64,000 nt of DNA from Erythroxylum novogranatense (Eukaryota > Streptophyta > Magnoliopsida > Malpighiales > Erythroxylaceae), in the NCBI GenBank assembly GCA_029891385.1, contig CM057227.1, forward strand, positions 94,202,818 to 94,266,817. Reading direction: 5' to 3'. Position numbers and translations under genes: made by a program. Shown one piece after another: positions 22,667-36,518 of this stretch (within the stretch, counting starts at the first letter, position 1; each line of letters opens with the position of its first letter). The notes beneath the pieces are model-generated. The model saw nothing but the letters and a program-made list of their open reading frames with translations, ran no database searches and had not been told where the DNA came from.

Positions 22667-24334
22667 TGCTCCTCCTTTTTTACGATGACAAACACTAATA
22701 GATATATTTTCAAAATTCAAATACTAATAAAGGGTTTCAAAAGATACTTGTAAGCTTTACTCGCAATTATAATTAGAAGGTGCCTATAATTTGTTTGTCA
22801 CATATTTAAACTCCACAAATTCAGCAATATTAATAGAAAATATATCATCAATAGCAACCAAAGCAATATTGAAAATATATCATCAAGTCAAAGTATATCA
22901 TTAATTATCCCCCTTTGTCATTATAAAAAAAAGAGAGGGAAAGAGTAATGAAGGCATCAAACAAATATCAGAAGAATGAAAGAATAGTCAAGGCAAGAAT
23001 AACAACATAGTTATTGAAGAGATTCAAAAAAATTTCTAAACAAAATCTATTTGTTCTTGCATTTGTTCTTGATTAGCTTGAATGTCCTTCAACTGTTGTT
23101 GGAGATTTGTGCTACTTTTATCCTAAAAAGGGGTAGGAGTTTATTGGTCTGGATAAGGATTTAAGTTTTTTACTACTCTTTCTGATCTTTTGTCTACCAA
23201 TACATTTTTTTGCAATTTGTATCCAAATTAGTAGGGAACGAAAGGATGAAACTTAGCTAGTGCGTACTGATTTAAATTATGAAAAGGTACACCATAATGG
23301 GTGCAAATCTTGGTAACTAGCAATCTATAAGGCAAACAACTAGTGGTATTCTTGTGATTCCCCTTATCCACCATGAATATCAAGATCATTGTTGGAATAT
23401 TCATCGTGTTCCCTTTTAGCAAATTATGCACTGCATAAGTGTCCAACAAACTGCTCCTTTCAATAGAGCTACTCTTTGGAAAGATTAAGGTAGCTAATAA
23501 CGATGTGAGGCATCGAGGTAGCAAATCTAATTATCTGCTCCAAGGTCTCTTATCTTGGGTGGTTCTAACATGAAGGCATATGAAATTAATAACTTCTACC
23601 AAATCCAGATCATCGACGTCTTACTTATGACAGGGAAAATCAGTTCTCCCTATAGGAGTTATGTATAATATATCTTCTAAATTTTCTTTAGAAATTAAAA
23701 TTTCACAATCATACACCCATGAGACAATGGCTAGCTTTCCATTAATTTCTTCTTTTCTCATGTGTGTGTAGAATATCCTTACAAGCTTATCATATACGAT
23801 TTCATCTAATTTCAGAAAATTTTCCCATCCAATAACAACAAATTAAGGAATGATAGGTATACATGTGTCATCAAATATCATGGGAAGCAAGATCTGCCCA
23901 ACAATGACCTTTCTTTTTTTATATTGCATGTTATAACGGACTTCAGTTTCCTTTGATTGAAACTTTTTTTGTTGTTTTGATGTCTTTCCTTTTTTTGTGG
24001 CTATCTTTATCTTCTTTCCTCTTTTTTCTTTTGGAATCATCTCTTTATGAAACAACTCATTCTTATCAATGAGGTCCTTAATAGTATTTTCAGTCACATA
24101 CACTTTGCCTTTCTTGATTTCTTCCCTTTTTCTTTTTCTAGGTTATTCTTCCTCTTTCTTCTTAGCATCAAGGTTTTTTTTTTCAAAAATTTTCTCGGCT
24201 TGCTTTGCAAAACTTCCTCTGGTTTGTGGACATCTTATTACTTGAGTAGATTTTTTGTCTGAATTATTATCATTGATGATCTAGTGTACTCCAAACACTG
24301 CCATATCTTTAGAACCAGATCAAAGAGTAGTAGA
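22667..24334 (-). pseudogene. Extra open frame region downstream of pol in element A (decayed)
   Basis: This is the 3' internal part of element A, left of the gypsy B insertion. Minus-strand peptides at about 24103-23843 and 23524-23228, with degenerate sequence between, form what looks like one former protein. It has a Lys-rich N-terminal part, then GWENFLKLDEIVYDKLVRIF (near 23,800), and later LLDTYAVHNLLKGN and LPYRLLVTKI. The layout resembles the 'putative plant transposon protein' domain found as an additional ORF in several large plant LTR elements, and it occupies the env-like position of SIRE elements. At least three stops break it. The function of such proteins is unknown. Confidence 0.5.
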
Positions 24335-26776
24335 TGTTGGACCCCCTTTTTGGAGCCCAACATTTAGAGTTGTGAGCATGTGAGCCTATTAACCTGTAGG
24401 GTCCTTATTTGCCATCATATCACAATGATGGTGTGCCCACACCAGTCAATCACCAAATCATGATTTGACTTCTTCAAACCAATTGTAGCTCTTAGTCTCT
24501 AGTTTATTTTGAAGCAAGAACCACCTCAATTGGAGCTCTATAGATGAAGATATGCTTAAGAAACCAAAGTATGTTCATAGCCTAGTCATGCTCTCCTAAC
24601 CGACCCCTCACTTCCTTTTCATCCATCTTTTTCAAATGAACCCAAAAGGGTACCAATTTTTGTGGAGATATATATAGCTGGGCTAAGAATCTATTGGTTT
24701 AATAATCACTTCATTTGGAGGTCGTATGATGAAGTTATGTCCAAAAGAATCAAACATGATCTTGTTCTCAATCATATTGTACTTATCTTGGAACAATTAG
24801 CATAACTTTCACTAGAGATGTCTGATCGAGTTCATTCTTAGACGATTTGAAAGAAGACTTCTAGATCTACAACTTTTGTGAAGACTCTAAAGTGCAATTT
24901 TTTCATTTAGAGGGTCAAAACATGGGTCATGTGAAATTACACGGTCAGACAGCGTAACCTTCAGGTGCAACAATTTTTCTGCATCAGGAATACATTACCA
25001 GTGTGAATCTACAATGCTTGACCGTATAACCTTCGGGCGGAATAAAAATTTTCACTCTCCAAGACCCCTCCAATAGATCCTAAATCCACTTTAACATCCC
25101 TTTTACTCATAATCTTCCCGAATCAAACGATTCTAGTGCGATATCACTTCATATACTCTAGTCATTCAGTATAAACATCCTATGCAACATTACCGACTTA
25201 TAACAATCATATCTCTCAACACTAATATCTAAAAATTGCATACTTTATATCGTTGGAAAGCTAGAAAGACAAGATACAACTTCCATGAAGATAACTTTAT
25301 CAAATTCATCCTAGATTATTGCAGTTTTTCCCCTAAAGTCATAACACAATTCCTATCTTTCTTTTCCATAATAAATCTCACTTATATGTAACAACAATTT
25401 GTATTCAAAATTCATCATCTCAATTTGATAACTTCTTCAAGTGTACCTAATTCCAACTTAACCTCTTCCTTAATTAATTCATATTTCAACTCCACCTCAC
25501 CCACATCTAAATTCACATTTCAGCTTGACAATCATCCATACAAAAATTCACATTTCAACTTGACAATCACCCATACACAAATTCACATTTCATTAACATC
25601 ATAAAATAATAGTTTTACAAAACTTTAATGACATTTCCAAGCCACATTGTACCATCGATATCAAAATCTAAATACAAAAGATACAAAAAGCCAAATAACT
25701 CTCGAAAAGCATCTAAAGCCTTGTTTTTACAAAATCTAACTTAATATACAAAAAAATTGCAAAAGTGGAATGATGCCTCGACTTTTAGTTTCTTGAGCTC
25801 ATTCTCTTCACCTGAAGATAGGACGGAAAAAGGGGATGAGCTTGAAAGCTCGTGGGTAATAAGTTTATAACGAGAAACAAGCGAAAGCCATTGAAATATT
25901 TATTTTCATTGAAAAAATTTCACATTGAAATCCATGTAACATATATTTCCCAAATTCACAACTTATAAAGCAATTCATAGACATCATAAATCATAAATTC
26001 ATCAAACTTGTCACAAATCATAAACACATAACCACATAGAAATGGTTTGGGTAGATCCATAAACATGACAAACTACACAATTTCACATAATGGTCCTATG
26101 TAGTTGTAAACTTGAGAGAGTCCATGAAGGAGCTCCGTGTCACTAGCGGGCAGGTGGGAGAGGCCTTTAACTTGTTCAACGTGCACGTGACATTCTTGAA
26201 TAGACTACACCAAACTCACCTAACATGTAATTCATTAACTAAAAACAGTTTGCCAAAATGACACATTTTTATAAACTTGATTTCATATACTTGCTATTCT
26301 TTCAAAAATCATTTCCATCATCATTTCACAATTCTGTAACGAAAATCCTATACCAAGCATAATAGCCCTTTCTCAAATCATTCAAAAGCAACAAATACCT
26401 TCATTATGAAGCAATTAGTAATCATTCCCATATCAACCCAAAATTCATTCATAAAGTTCACATATAAAAACATGTGGCACATTCTCAAGCATTTAAAGAA
26501 CAATAAATGCACCTTTATAAGGTAGTTGAAAAATCATATAATTCCATTTATTTGAAGAACATTTATGGCTTATTAACCCAATTATAAAAATGTAACCCAC
26601 CTTGATTTCCTTGTTTAAAATTTTGCTAAAAAATGTCTCTCCCCTTGCTCCTCTTGCCTCTCTTGATTTCCTTCATGAAAGGCAAAATTCTCATTCAATA
26701 GGATTATCAATTGAGAACCCAAAAACACATATTCATAAAATTGATCCTAGAAAGCTTAGACTCATACATTTCTTAA
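24335..26776 (-). mobile_element. Left (3') LTR of element B, first part
   Basis: It aligns with the right LTR from its TG start for about 1.46 kb (to roughly 25,797). The rest (25,798-26,776) has no partner because the right LTR is truncated. Together with the second part (45646-46694) the full LTR was about 3.5 kb. A short-period repeat of TTCACATTTCAACTTGACAA units lies near 25,510-25,600. Confidence 0.85.
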
Positions 26777-29762
26777 TGTTGGACCCCGTCGCCGAGGCCC
26801 AACATTCGGACCACACAAGCACACATAAGTATAGAAGACCCATAACTCACCACAATAGGGGAAACTTGCAATAGAAAAGTTGGATAGGATTTTTTAAGAA
26901 AATATGTTACTTACGCTCTCACGGTTCCAACGCCACTGAAAACGCTCAATTTGGATTAGAAATGAAGAAGTTATGGCAAAAACTGCTATTTCAAAGAAAA
27001 CAGCCAAAATTGAGCACTACCGAACTCAGGTCAGAATTTGAAAATCTTAAAGGCTTAATTGCTGATCAGTTCCTTCATAAAACTTGTTGGTTTATGTCTC
27101 TAGTTTAATTTAAAATAAGAATCGCTTCGATCCGAGCTCTCTAGCTCTAGATATTTTAAAATTAGTAAAGTATATTCAGACTTGATCAGTCGACCTCCAC
27201 ACTTTGTTTCACACCACCTTTTTCAATTTAAAAGCAATACTGGTAAATCAGATGTAGAGAGTTAGAAAAATCTCTTATAAATCCATCACTTCAAAAATGA
27301 GGTCAATCGGAGGTCTACACAACAAGTTATGGCCAAAAGAAGGGAGATGAGTCGGTCGGCCAAAACCGACCCCCAAAAGACGAGCTAGTGCTCGCGCACG
27401 GGCGAGCGCCGAGCTTCAATTCCAGACTCCGAGCTCTGCAACTTCTAACCCTCATAACTTTTGACTCCGAGCTCCAAATCAGAAACGGTCAGAAGCGTTG
27501 GAAAGCTCAGAGAAAAATCTACATTTTTCAAGAAGGACTCAAAGACAAGCTCAGCCACTAAGGGAATTAAAATTTTACTCTAAGGCCGATCGACTAGCTC
27601 TCCACAAACAGTACCAGAACTTACAAACTCCACAACTTTTGACCTAGGACTCCGAATTAAGCAAACTTAGTGTCTATGGAAAGTTTAAAGAATTATCTAC
27701 AACTTTCATGAAGATCACCGACCTATATTCCAACTCTATAAGGGTCAAAAGTGGACTCGAAGCTTCTGCCTAAATCTGTCAATTTGACAGCACCTGCATT
27801 TAATTCTAACAACAGCACGTACCAATTTAACACATCATGAATAACTCATAAAACCTCCTGGGAGAGCTCTATAGCTCACCTATCACTCTCAAGGAGTCTC
27901 AAAATTCCAATTGACCTATAACAACACAGAAACTGCAGAAAACACAACATACCCAGAAATTTTGCAGAACTTCCACAACTCACAAATCCTTGGCACATTT
28001 CCAGCGAGCTCTATCAAGGCAATCTCTTCAGCAACTCAACAATTAATAATATTCATACACACTATTTCAAGGCCATACACAGTACACAAATCAACATCAA
28101 CACAAGACAAGAGAGTATTGGAGCTCTCATACTCTTTTCAAATCATAACAAGGATTCATGCATAGCTTTGGTTACATATTGGCATATTCATCAAGATCAA
28201 GTACAAAATACAAAAGATGAGATGCTCAATGATCAATATGCTTACAAAGCTATTCCAAAAGCTAGTTACTAACTTAATACAAAAGTAGCTAAATTTCTTG
28301 GAGTGATGCCTGAAGCTTTTTGCAAGGTTCAGCTCTCAACTTGAATTTGCACCTGAGGAGGGAGAATGAGGTGAGCTAACACAGCTCAGTGGCTAACATG
28401 TTTATAGCCATCGGGTAATGAGCCACACAACAAATCATTAACAATCCGAAACAATAGCAATTTATCATATAAAGCTCAAATAATCCAAAATCATCACATA
28501 AGCATAACATGAGAGTTCATATCAATCAAACACATATTATGCATCATAAACATAAATAAATGATGGAATGCACACATTTGGCTCGAGAATTCCATAAACA
28601 CGACGAAAACTGAAGTTTACCGTAAACACGACGAGTCTATTTTCAGATCTCGTAAGCCTTAAGCAGGCAGCCGAGAGAAGGCTAGGGGGGTCAACGTGCA
28701 CGTGACTATCGAAATAGGTTCTCTCTTGCCCAATCACAACCAACTTATGCTCACATATTCAAGCACAAGACTAGCATTTTATGTTTCTTTCATTCTTTCA
28801 AATCATCATAGTTTCATACTTTTCATTCAAAGCAATGGAAATACACTTTCAATATACACACATTTTAACAAAGATAGCACACATAGGGCATTTGCCCATT
28901 ACACAACAACTATAAAAATGTTACCCACCTATCGTCGGTATCCGAATTCAAGATTGCCATTCCTCCTTGTTGTGAGTGGGGTTCTCTTGATTTCCTTCAA
29001 TTAAAACATACTCCGTTCACTATTTATATTCTAAAAGAAAGTATAGCATTCATAAAAATCAAGCAAAATAAAAGTATACTTTAAACCTAACCTACCCATA
29101 AGTCATTTAAGCTAGAATACCCAAGACCTTAGCTTAAAAGTCCCCAAACTCTATAGATCTCACCTTTCTCTTCTTTCTTTCTACAAACCTTACACAAACC
29201 CTAACTTCTATTCCTCCCATTTTCGAACCTAACCTAAGCAAAGATGGAACTTACCTCTCACAAGTAGTTTTCTCCTCTATTTCCTCTTCTTTCTTCCTCC
29301 CTTCCAAGCCTCCTACGGTTCTCCTTCCTCTCTTGGCCGAAAGCTCTCTTTTCCCTTGCTCACATTTTTCTTCTCTTTTCCTTTCCTTTGGTTTACGACA
29401 ATCTCTCCTCTTCTCCTTCTTCCTTTAATTTATTTAACTCTTCTTATTTCTCAACTTAAAAGCCTACCTCAAAACTACATAGTTTTGAGCTCCTTATAAC
29501 TTGCAAGGCTTTGGGCTCTCCTCCTCCTCTCAAGCCCACTACACTTAACCACTTAAATTTTAAAGCCCATACTTTCCAATATTAGGTCCAAGCCTTCATT
29601 TAAAGTCCCAACTTTTAATTTCCAAGCCCAACATAAAAATATCTATATAAACACATAATTAAATCAATTAAGGCAAAATAAAAATAATTAACGAATAAAT
29701 CCATAAATCAATAAATAATTAATTCAAATAAAATAAATAAAAAAATTTTTCGGGGCCCAACA
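26777..29762 (-). mobile_element. Left (3') LTR of element D, 2,986 bp
   Basis: Plus-strand ends are TGTTGGACCCCG and CGGGGCCCAACA. It differs from the right LTR by scattered single bases and a few indels, for instance near 27,385, where the right copy has extra GC-rich sequence. Short frames inside it are not genes. A GC-rich hairpin (GCTCGC...GCGAGC) lies near 27,390-27,410. Confidence 0.93.
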
Positions 29763-29777
29763 ATTCTCCCCTCCTAA
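29763..29777 (-). other. Polypurine tract of element D
   Basis: The minus strand reads AGGAGGGGAGAAT directly before the TGTTGGG start of the 3' LTR. This is the site that primes plus-strand DNA synthesis in gypsy elements. Confidence 0.8.
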
Positions 29778-30488
29778 AAGAATTTCGTCCTCGAAATCCT
29801 TACCTGAGTCTATGAAGAGATAAGGGTACTTCTCCCTCATGGCATCCAAAGGTTCCCAAGTCGCTTCCTCGGTCGAATGGTTCCTCCACAAGACCTTAAC
29901 CAGCTTCACACTCTTGTTCCTTAACACTTTTTCCTTTGAATCTAAGATTTCCACTGGTTACTCCTCATAAGTCAAATCCTTTCTCAACTGAACCTCTGAA
30001 GGTCGAACTATGTGCGAAGGATCCGATCTGTACCTCCTCAACATCGACACATGGAACACATTGTGAATCTTAGACAACTCCAATGGCAAATCTAACTTAT
30101 AAGCCAAAGGCCCGATCCTCACAATAATCTCATATGGGCCTATGTACCTCGGGCTAAGCTTGCCCTTCTTGCCAAACCTCAAAACACCATTCTATGGAGA
30201 AGCTCTAAGAAACACCTTCTCACCCACTTCAAACTCCATCTCTTTCTTATGGGCATCTGTGTAGCTCTTCATCCTATCTTGAGCTGCTTTAAGCCTCTGA
30301 TTCACTAACTTCACTTTATCCACAGTAACCTACACTAACTCAGGTCCTAAAAGCTTCCTCTCACCTTCCTCATCCCAACATATAGGAGTCTTGCATCTCC
30401 TACCATACAAAGCCTCATAAGGTGCCATCTGAATTCCCGAATGATAGGAATTGTTGTAAGCAAACTCAATCAAAGGTAGGTGATCATC
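29763..30488 (-). pseudogene. Element D pol, C-terminal part: integrase tail and chromodomain
   Basis: Read leftward from copia E, the peptide resumes the integrase core (WDDHLPLIEFAYNNSYHSGI, ALYGRRCKTPICW). It then gives the GPY-type module (RFGKKGKLSPRYIGPYEI, NVFHVSMLRRY) and ends with a chromodomain (VKVLWRNHSTEEATWEP). Chromodomains direct chromovirus integration toward particular heterochromatin. Stops and a frame shift separate the pieces (for example near 30,190 and 29,955). The final frame reads through the polypurine tract about 15 codons into the LTR. Confidence 0.85.
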
Positions 30489-30493
30489 CCACG

Positions 30494-32296
30494 TGTAGGA
30501 AAATTCTGGTGTGTACATCACATGTACACGGTGCGGAAAACAAAATTTTTTATTTCGGGACCTTCCCGAAAGCCAGGATACATGTGACTATATAACAAAC
30601 TCAAACCATAACGGCCAAAGGAGACCGTCTCTAACGGTATCCACGCAGAGATCGGAGAACCTAATCAGGACAAACCCTTTGACCCGGGAATAGCTAGAAC
30701 AAATTAAAGACTGCTAGATCTTACCTTTGTTCTTGGAGAGCTATGGAGAAACGATGAAAAGAAGGAGAAGCTTGGAGATGAAGCCTTGATGATCGATGGT
30801 GAGAAGAGAAGATGCTTAGGATTTTCTCAAAATCCTTTCTTCCTTATTTCTTCCAAAAGCCACGAAGATCATCATCATTCTAATTCATTAGCCTTTTGTC
30901 TTTTAACAATTAAAGGACTTAAAAGCTAATGGTGGAGAGAGCTCCACGTTAGCCTTATATATATATATATATATATATATTCTTTAATTAATTAATAATA
31001 TATATATATATATATTAATAATATATATATGTGTATATAAATGCTGAAGTGGTCCAGTCACACTGGGGTCGGTCCTACCGGGTCCCGATATGGAAAAACC
31101 ATTGGAAACCTTTTTCAGCAATATCGATGTCGCGATCTCATCGGGACATATCTCGATCTCATCGGGATCCATTTAATCCTACTACTCTCTATTTATTGGA
31201 TCTCTGTTTAAAACTATTTTACGAATTCTCCGAGACACTCTTATGCGTGTGACCCATTAGGTTCCCGGTTATGTTGGTCACTTAGATTAACACTTAATCT
31301 GAGCAAGTCATGAGCGGTATCTAGCAACACATCATGACCCCCAATTGACCGGAAAGTAATTGGTTTGACGAATGAACATATATTCATCATGAACCATATC
31401 ACGAACCTTTCCATAGACAATTACTATGCAATTCGTCCTTTCACCATGCTATACCCCACTTGGTTATGAGTATGGGCAAAGTGTCAACTCTTACTAGACT
31501 GACTACGTCAAATCTAGTCCAAGTGATATCAGTTCTCATCCTGGGACTCATTACTTTATATGTCACTGAAGACACTCTTCATGACATATGTACTCCGGCC
31601 AGAGATTTCCAAGTAATGACCCTGACAAGAGGCCATGGGTATCATCTTCTGCTATCACAGAAGTGGTGAATACTCTATTGGCTACTCAATTACCTTCAAA
31701 TACCTCAAGCTATACCCAATCACCACCCTATGAGCGACCTATGTAAGGCAACAAGGAATGGAGTCAAAGCACAGAATCAGTATCCAAGATATCCTTGAGT
31801 ACCTCAAGTCTAAGGATACTTGCACCATTGCTATGATGAGATTATCACTGACATTAGAATAGGACATCCATGTGATGATCTCATAGCAGGTCATCCAATG
31901 TACTTACTACCTCTAGTAAGCATTCACATCTCAACCCTAAATATCTCATATTTACAGTTTCTGAGATCCACTGCTTGATCAAATCAAGGAGCTTGAGATG
32001 TGCTAGTCTCCCCGGATTATCGATGTCCAGTTTTAGTAATCCTATGACTAGGGATAATTTAGATATTGACATAATTGCACATGATAGGAATCTCAGTAGT
32101 ATGATCACATCATAATTTCCTTCATGCTATTTCATATATCATGGACTTCATTAATTTGCTTATAGATCAATATCAGTTCATAAATAATGAACATCAAATT
32201 AATGAAATATGCCTTTCTTTATTTATTCATAAAGTCTGTACACAACTTTGTAAAAAACGCGCTAAAGGCGATTACCTTTAGGGCACTACTCTAACA
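30494..32296 (-). mobile_element. Left (3') LTR of element E, 1,803 bp
   Basis: Plus-strand ends are TGTAGGAAAA and CTCTAACA; in sense orientation it starts TGTTAGAGTAGTGCCC right after the purine tract AAGTGGGAGAT. It contains a TA-repeat block near 30,958-31,030. The first 1.47 kb (plus-strand order) aligns closely with 38301-39731. Confidence 0.92.
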
Positions 32297-32627
32297 ATCT
32301 CCCACTTGACCTAAAGTCAATCGCCTTGATATTTAATACCATAGACGAGTACATGAGAATCAAAACTCTTTTGTGATAATGGCTTTGTCAACGGATCGCA
32401 ATATTACGCTCGGTGGGAATTCTCTATCTGGACATCACCTCGATCGATGATCTCCTAATCGATGATATCTGCGAGTACGATTTGGATCGTTGATGAGACC
32501 TTGGTTCTTCGCTCACGCTTGAATAGCCCCATTGTTGTCACAATACAACTGTATGGGCCCATCATCGCTAGGAACCACACCAAGTTCAAGAATGAACTTT
32601 CGATCCAAACCGCTTCCTTTCTTTGCG

Positions 32628-33586
32628 TCAAGCGACAATGTACTCTGTCTCGGTTGTTGAATCAGCAGTCGTCTCTTGTTTGGAACTCTTCCAACTGACT
32701 GCCCCGCCGTTCAGTGTGAATATATAACCTGATTGGAATTTTGAATCATCCTTATCAGATTGAAAACTGGCATCTGTATACCCGCTCACTTTGAGATCTC
32801 CATCTCCATATATCAAGAAAACATCCTTAGTCCTTCGCAAGTACTTGAGGATATTCTTCACTGCCACCCAGTGACCCTCACCAGGATCCGATTGGTATCT
32901 GCTCGTAACACTTAGAGCATATGATACATCGGGTCTCGTACATAGCATAGCATACATGATAGATCCTACCGCAGATGCATACGGGATCCTATTCATGCGC
33001 ATCCTCTCATCTTGTGTCTTAGGACACATAGATTTCGAGAGTGTTATCCCATGAGTCACGGGAAGGTACCATCTCTTGGATTGTTCCATGCTAAACCTCT
33101 TCAGCATCTTGTCTATGTACATTGATTGTGAAAGACCAAGCAATCTTTTTGATATATCTCTATAAATCTTTATCCCAAGGATATAAGTTGCTTCACTAAG
33201 GTCTTTCATGGAAAATTGTTTGGACAACCAAATAATATGTCATCTACATATAGCACAAGGAATACGATTGCAGTTCCACTAACCTTCTTATAATCACAGT
33301 ATTCATCCGGATTTTGTGAGAAACCAAACTCTTTGATTACCTCATCAAAACGGATATTCCAACTCCTGGATGCTTGTTTCAATCTATAGATGGATTTTTG
33401 AAGCTTGCATACGTTTTCTCCATCATAGGAGATGAAGCCCTCAGGTTGTGTCATATACACATTCTCACCTAGATTTCCATTTAGGAAAGCTGTATTCACA
33501 TCCATTTGCCATATCTCATAATCATAATGAGTGGCAATGGCTAGGAGTATCCTAATGGATTTAAGCATTGGTCTCATCGTAGTCAA
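32628..33586 (-). pseudogene. Element E reverse transcriptase (C-terminal half) and RNase H
   Basis: From 33586 leftward the RT part reads WQMDVNTAFLNGNL, YRLKQASRSW and the catalytic box LYVDDILFG, still intact. After a frame shift near 33,215 it continues LSEATYILGIKIYRD and then the RNase H region with RPDVSYALSVTSRYQ, SGYTDASFQSDKDD and TADSTTETEYI. These enzymes copy element RNA into DNA and remove the RNA strand. The start of RT lies in degraded sequence to the right. Confidence 0.88.
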
Positions 33587-33695
33587 CTCCTTGTCTTTGA
33601 CGAAAACCTTTAGTCACAAGCCTTGCTTTATAGGTAATTACATTACCATCCATGTCGGTTTTCTTTTTGAAAAACCCATTTACACCCTATGGGTT

Positions 33696-34486
33696 TTATT
33701 CCTTCGGGTGCCTCAACCAAAGTCCATACTTGGTTTTCATACATGGAATCCATTTCACCTTCATGGCTTGAAGCCATTCTCGGACTCGAACTCTTGTAAC
33801 CTCTTCATAGGTAGTAGGCTCATCATCTTTTATGAGCAATACGTCATTCTGTTCATTCACGAGAAATCCATATCTCTCGAGAACAGAGCGTATCCTACGT
33901 GACCTATGAACTTCGTGTGTTGTAAAAGGTTGAACTGTTACTTCATCTGTATGAGTCACAGTTTCAAGTTCAGGCAGTTGATCTGCATCTGTTCGAGCAT
34001 CTTGAACTTCTTCAAGCTCAATTTTGCTCCCACTGTCTTCTTGTAAAAGAAACTCTTTCTTTAAAAAGACAGCATGCTTTGAAACAAACACCTTTTGTTC
34101 CTCAGCAAGGTAGAATTGATATCCCATTGTTTCTTTAGGATATCCTACAAACAAACACTTGTCAGATTTTGCATCAAGTTTATCGATCAGATCCGCTTCA
34201 CATAAGCAGGACAACCCCAAACTTTCAAATGAGTAAGATAGGGTCTTTTGTTAGTCCACATCTCATATGGAGTAACATCAACTGTCTTTGATGGAACTCT
34301 GTTTAGCAAGTAAACAACCTGTCTCGAGTGCATACCCCAAAAGGATTTTGGTAACTTTGCAAAGCCCATCATTGATCGTACCATGTCTAACAAGGTTCGA
34401 TTTCTCCTCTCAGCCACACCATTATGCGGTGGTGTGTAAGGAGGAGTCCATTGAGATAAAATCCCATTATCTCTGAGATAATCCAA
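33696..34486 (-). pseudogene. Element E integrase C-terminal part and linker to RT
   Basis: It reads GILSQWTPPYTPPHNGVAERRNRTLLDMVRS, cut here into short motifs: TPPHNGVAERRNRTLL contains the third catalytic Glu. KVWGCPAYVKR and KCLFVGYPKETMGYQFY follow, which is the usual copia integrase tail. A frame shift near 34,200 joins two overlapping frames. The region 34,490-35,010 to the right holds further degraded integrase sequence. Confidence 0.85.
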
Positions 34487-35009
34487 AAACTGTTGGTCTA
34501 AGTATTCTCCACCACGATCGGATCGTAATGTCTTGATACTTTTCCCAAGTTAGTTTTCTACTTCATTTCTGAATTGTTTGAACTTTTCAAATGATTCAGA
34601 TTTGTATCTCATCAGATACAGATACCCATATCGAGAATAATCATCGATAAAGGTAATGAAGTAAAGACAACCACTTCTAGCATAGATGGACATCGGACCA
34701 CATACATCTGAATGTATTAGGTCTAATACTCGATCAGACGTTCACCCTTTCCTTAAAGGGTAACTTAGTCATCTTGCCTAATAAACAAGATTCACATGTG
34801 TCATATGATTCATAATCAAATGACCCTAAACTACCATTCTTATGGAGCTTAGCTATCGTCTCTCATTTATATGGCCATGCGACAATGCCATAAGTAAGTT
34901 GATTTTAAATTATCTCGTTTATGTCTTTTGTGTCATTGACATTCATAATTGGATGTGACATATCTAATATGTAAATTCCATTGCATAATGTACCAGTACC
35001 ATAAAGCAT

Positions 35010-36181
35010 TCAATTCAAACTAATAGAACAAACATTGTTACTAAAAGTCAAATGAAAACCAGCTCTATTTAAACAAGAAACAGACAATATGTTCTTTGTT
35101 AAAACAGGTACAAAATAGCATTCATCCAATTTAATTACAAGCCCACTGGGGAGTGACAAAAAATAAGTGCCTAAGGCTAATGCAACAACTCTTGCTCCAT
35201 TTCCCACACGTAGGTCTAGTTCTCCCTTCATGAGTCGCTCATCGTCCTCGAGGCCCCTGATATCATTGCATATGTGTGAGCCACAACCGATATCTAATAC
35301 CCATATGTTATGGTCAGAAACAGTATTAACCTCAATGACAAACATACCTGAAGGAGCTGAGGCATCTGATGCCTTCTTCTGCTTCAATTCTTCCAGATAG
35401 ACTTTCTGATTTAAGCCCAGGTGGCGGTCTTGCCACAATGGAAGCAAGTTTCTTTTGGTGCAGTTTCTTTGGTTTTCTTTTTGGCTGCACTTCTTTTTGG
35501 TTTCTTAGACCTTTTCTTCTTTTGATTCTTTTTCTTGGAACCAGAAGAAGAGTCCACCACAAGCACTACCTTGCTATCCTTCTTGATAGATTGCTCTGCT
35601 GTCTTGAGCAGATTGATCAACTCATGGATTGTCGTGGATATTTGGTTCATCCGATAGTTTAAGACAAACTGTGAATAACTATCAGACAATCCAACTAGAA
35701 TTAAGTCAACACTTAATTCATAATCCATAACAAAACCTAAGACAGCCAATCTCTCAATATACCCATTCATCTTCAGTGCATACTGCACTGCAGATGAACT
35801 TGGAGTCATCTTAGTAATGAAGAGTAGTCTCGAAGTCTCGAACCTTTCAGACCGAGCTTGCTCATCAAAAAGCTCCCTAAGATGAAACACTATGGTATTC
35901 TCATCCATAGACTCATACTGCTTCTACAGCTCTGGTGACATCGAGGCGAGCATAATACAGGTAGCCATGTCACTGTCTTTGAGATGCTTACGATAAGCTT
36001 TCTGATCCTCATCAGAAGCATCAACAGCAGGTGGATCAGGAAGTGGAACATCTAGAACATAGCCCAGTTCCTCAGATCTGAGAACAATTCTCAGATTTCT
36101 CAACCAATCTAGAAAGTTGGGTCCAGTTAATTTGTTCGAATCCATTAGTGAGCGCAAGTTCACACTAGAAGTCATCTTCAA
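35010..36181 (-). pseudogene. Element E gag and protease
   Basis: Gag starts at ATG 36181 or 36175, with LMDSNKLTGPNFLDWLRNLR as in many plant copia gags. A stop near 35,920 splits it. The second piece (35908-35411) has LRELFDEQARSERF, a Lys-rich stretch and half of the zinc knuckle (CFHCGKTATWA), which loses its frame there. The protease follows at 35447-35010 with WVLDIGCGSHICND, where the usual catalytic D-S-G triplet reads D-I-G. Confidence 0.87.
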
Positions 36182-36337
36182 TAAGCTATAGGGAAAGAGA
36201 GAAAGAATGTTAGAATAGAATTACATGCATTATCATAAGGACTTGCATGACATGCATATGGCTCCTACTAGTTTCAAAGAATCCATAACCCTCATTACGA
36301 ATCCAAGAAACATTATGACAAAAAGTCCTAGTGGGTC

Positions 36338-36518
36338 GATATCCGACATTACTAAAAATGACCTTGGGTTTACCCAACAAGCCACCTTAGGTCAATCGGT
36401 AGGTATCGGTCATACCAATTGCATCATAGATATCCGACATTACTAAAATGACCTTGGGTTTACCCAACAAGCCACCTTAGATCAATCGGTAAGTATCGGT
36501 CATACCAATTGCATTTAG
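36338..36518. repeat. 91-bp tandem duplication in the leader of E
   Basis: The segment starting GATATCCGACATTACTAAAA at 36338 repeats from 36429 with only a few changes. Each copy contains the hairpin TTGGGTTTACCCAA (36364-36377 and 36454-36467). Two further hairpin copies outside the duplication are at 36637-36650 (TTGAGTTTACTCAA) and 36734-36747. Confidence 0.9.

Noticed and set aside
27911..29004. Several 70-100 codon frames, also present at 43794-44913
   Set aside because: Both sets are inside the paired LTRs of gypsy D; they match each other only because the LTRs do, and indels break them differently.
30511..31669. 60-73 codon frames with copies at 38318-39434
   Set aside because: They are in the LTR pair of copia E and have no domain.
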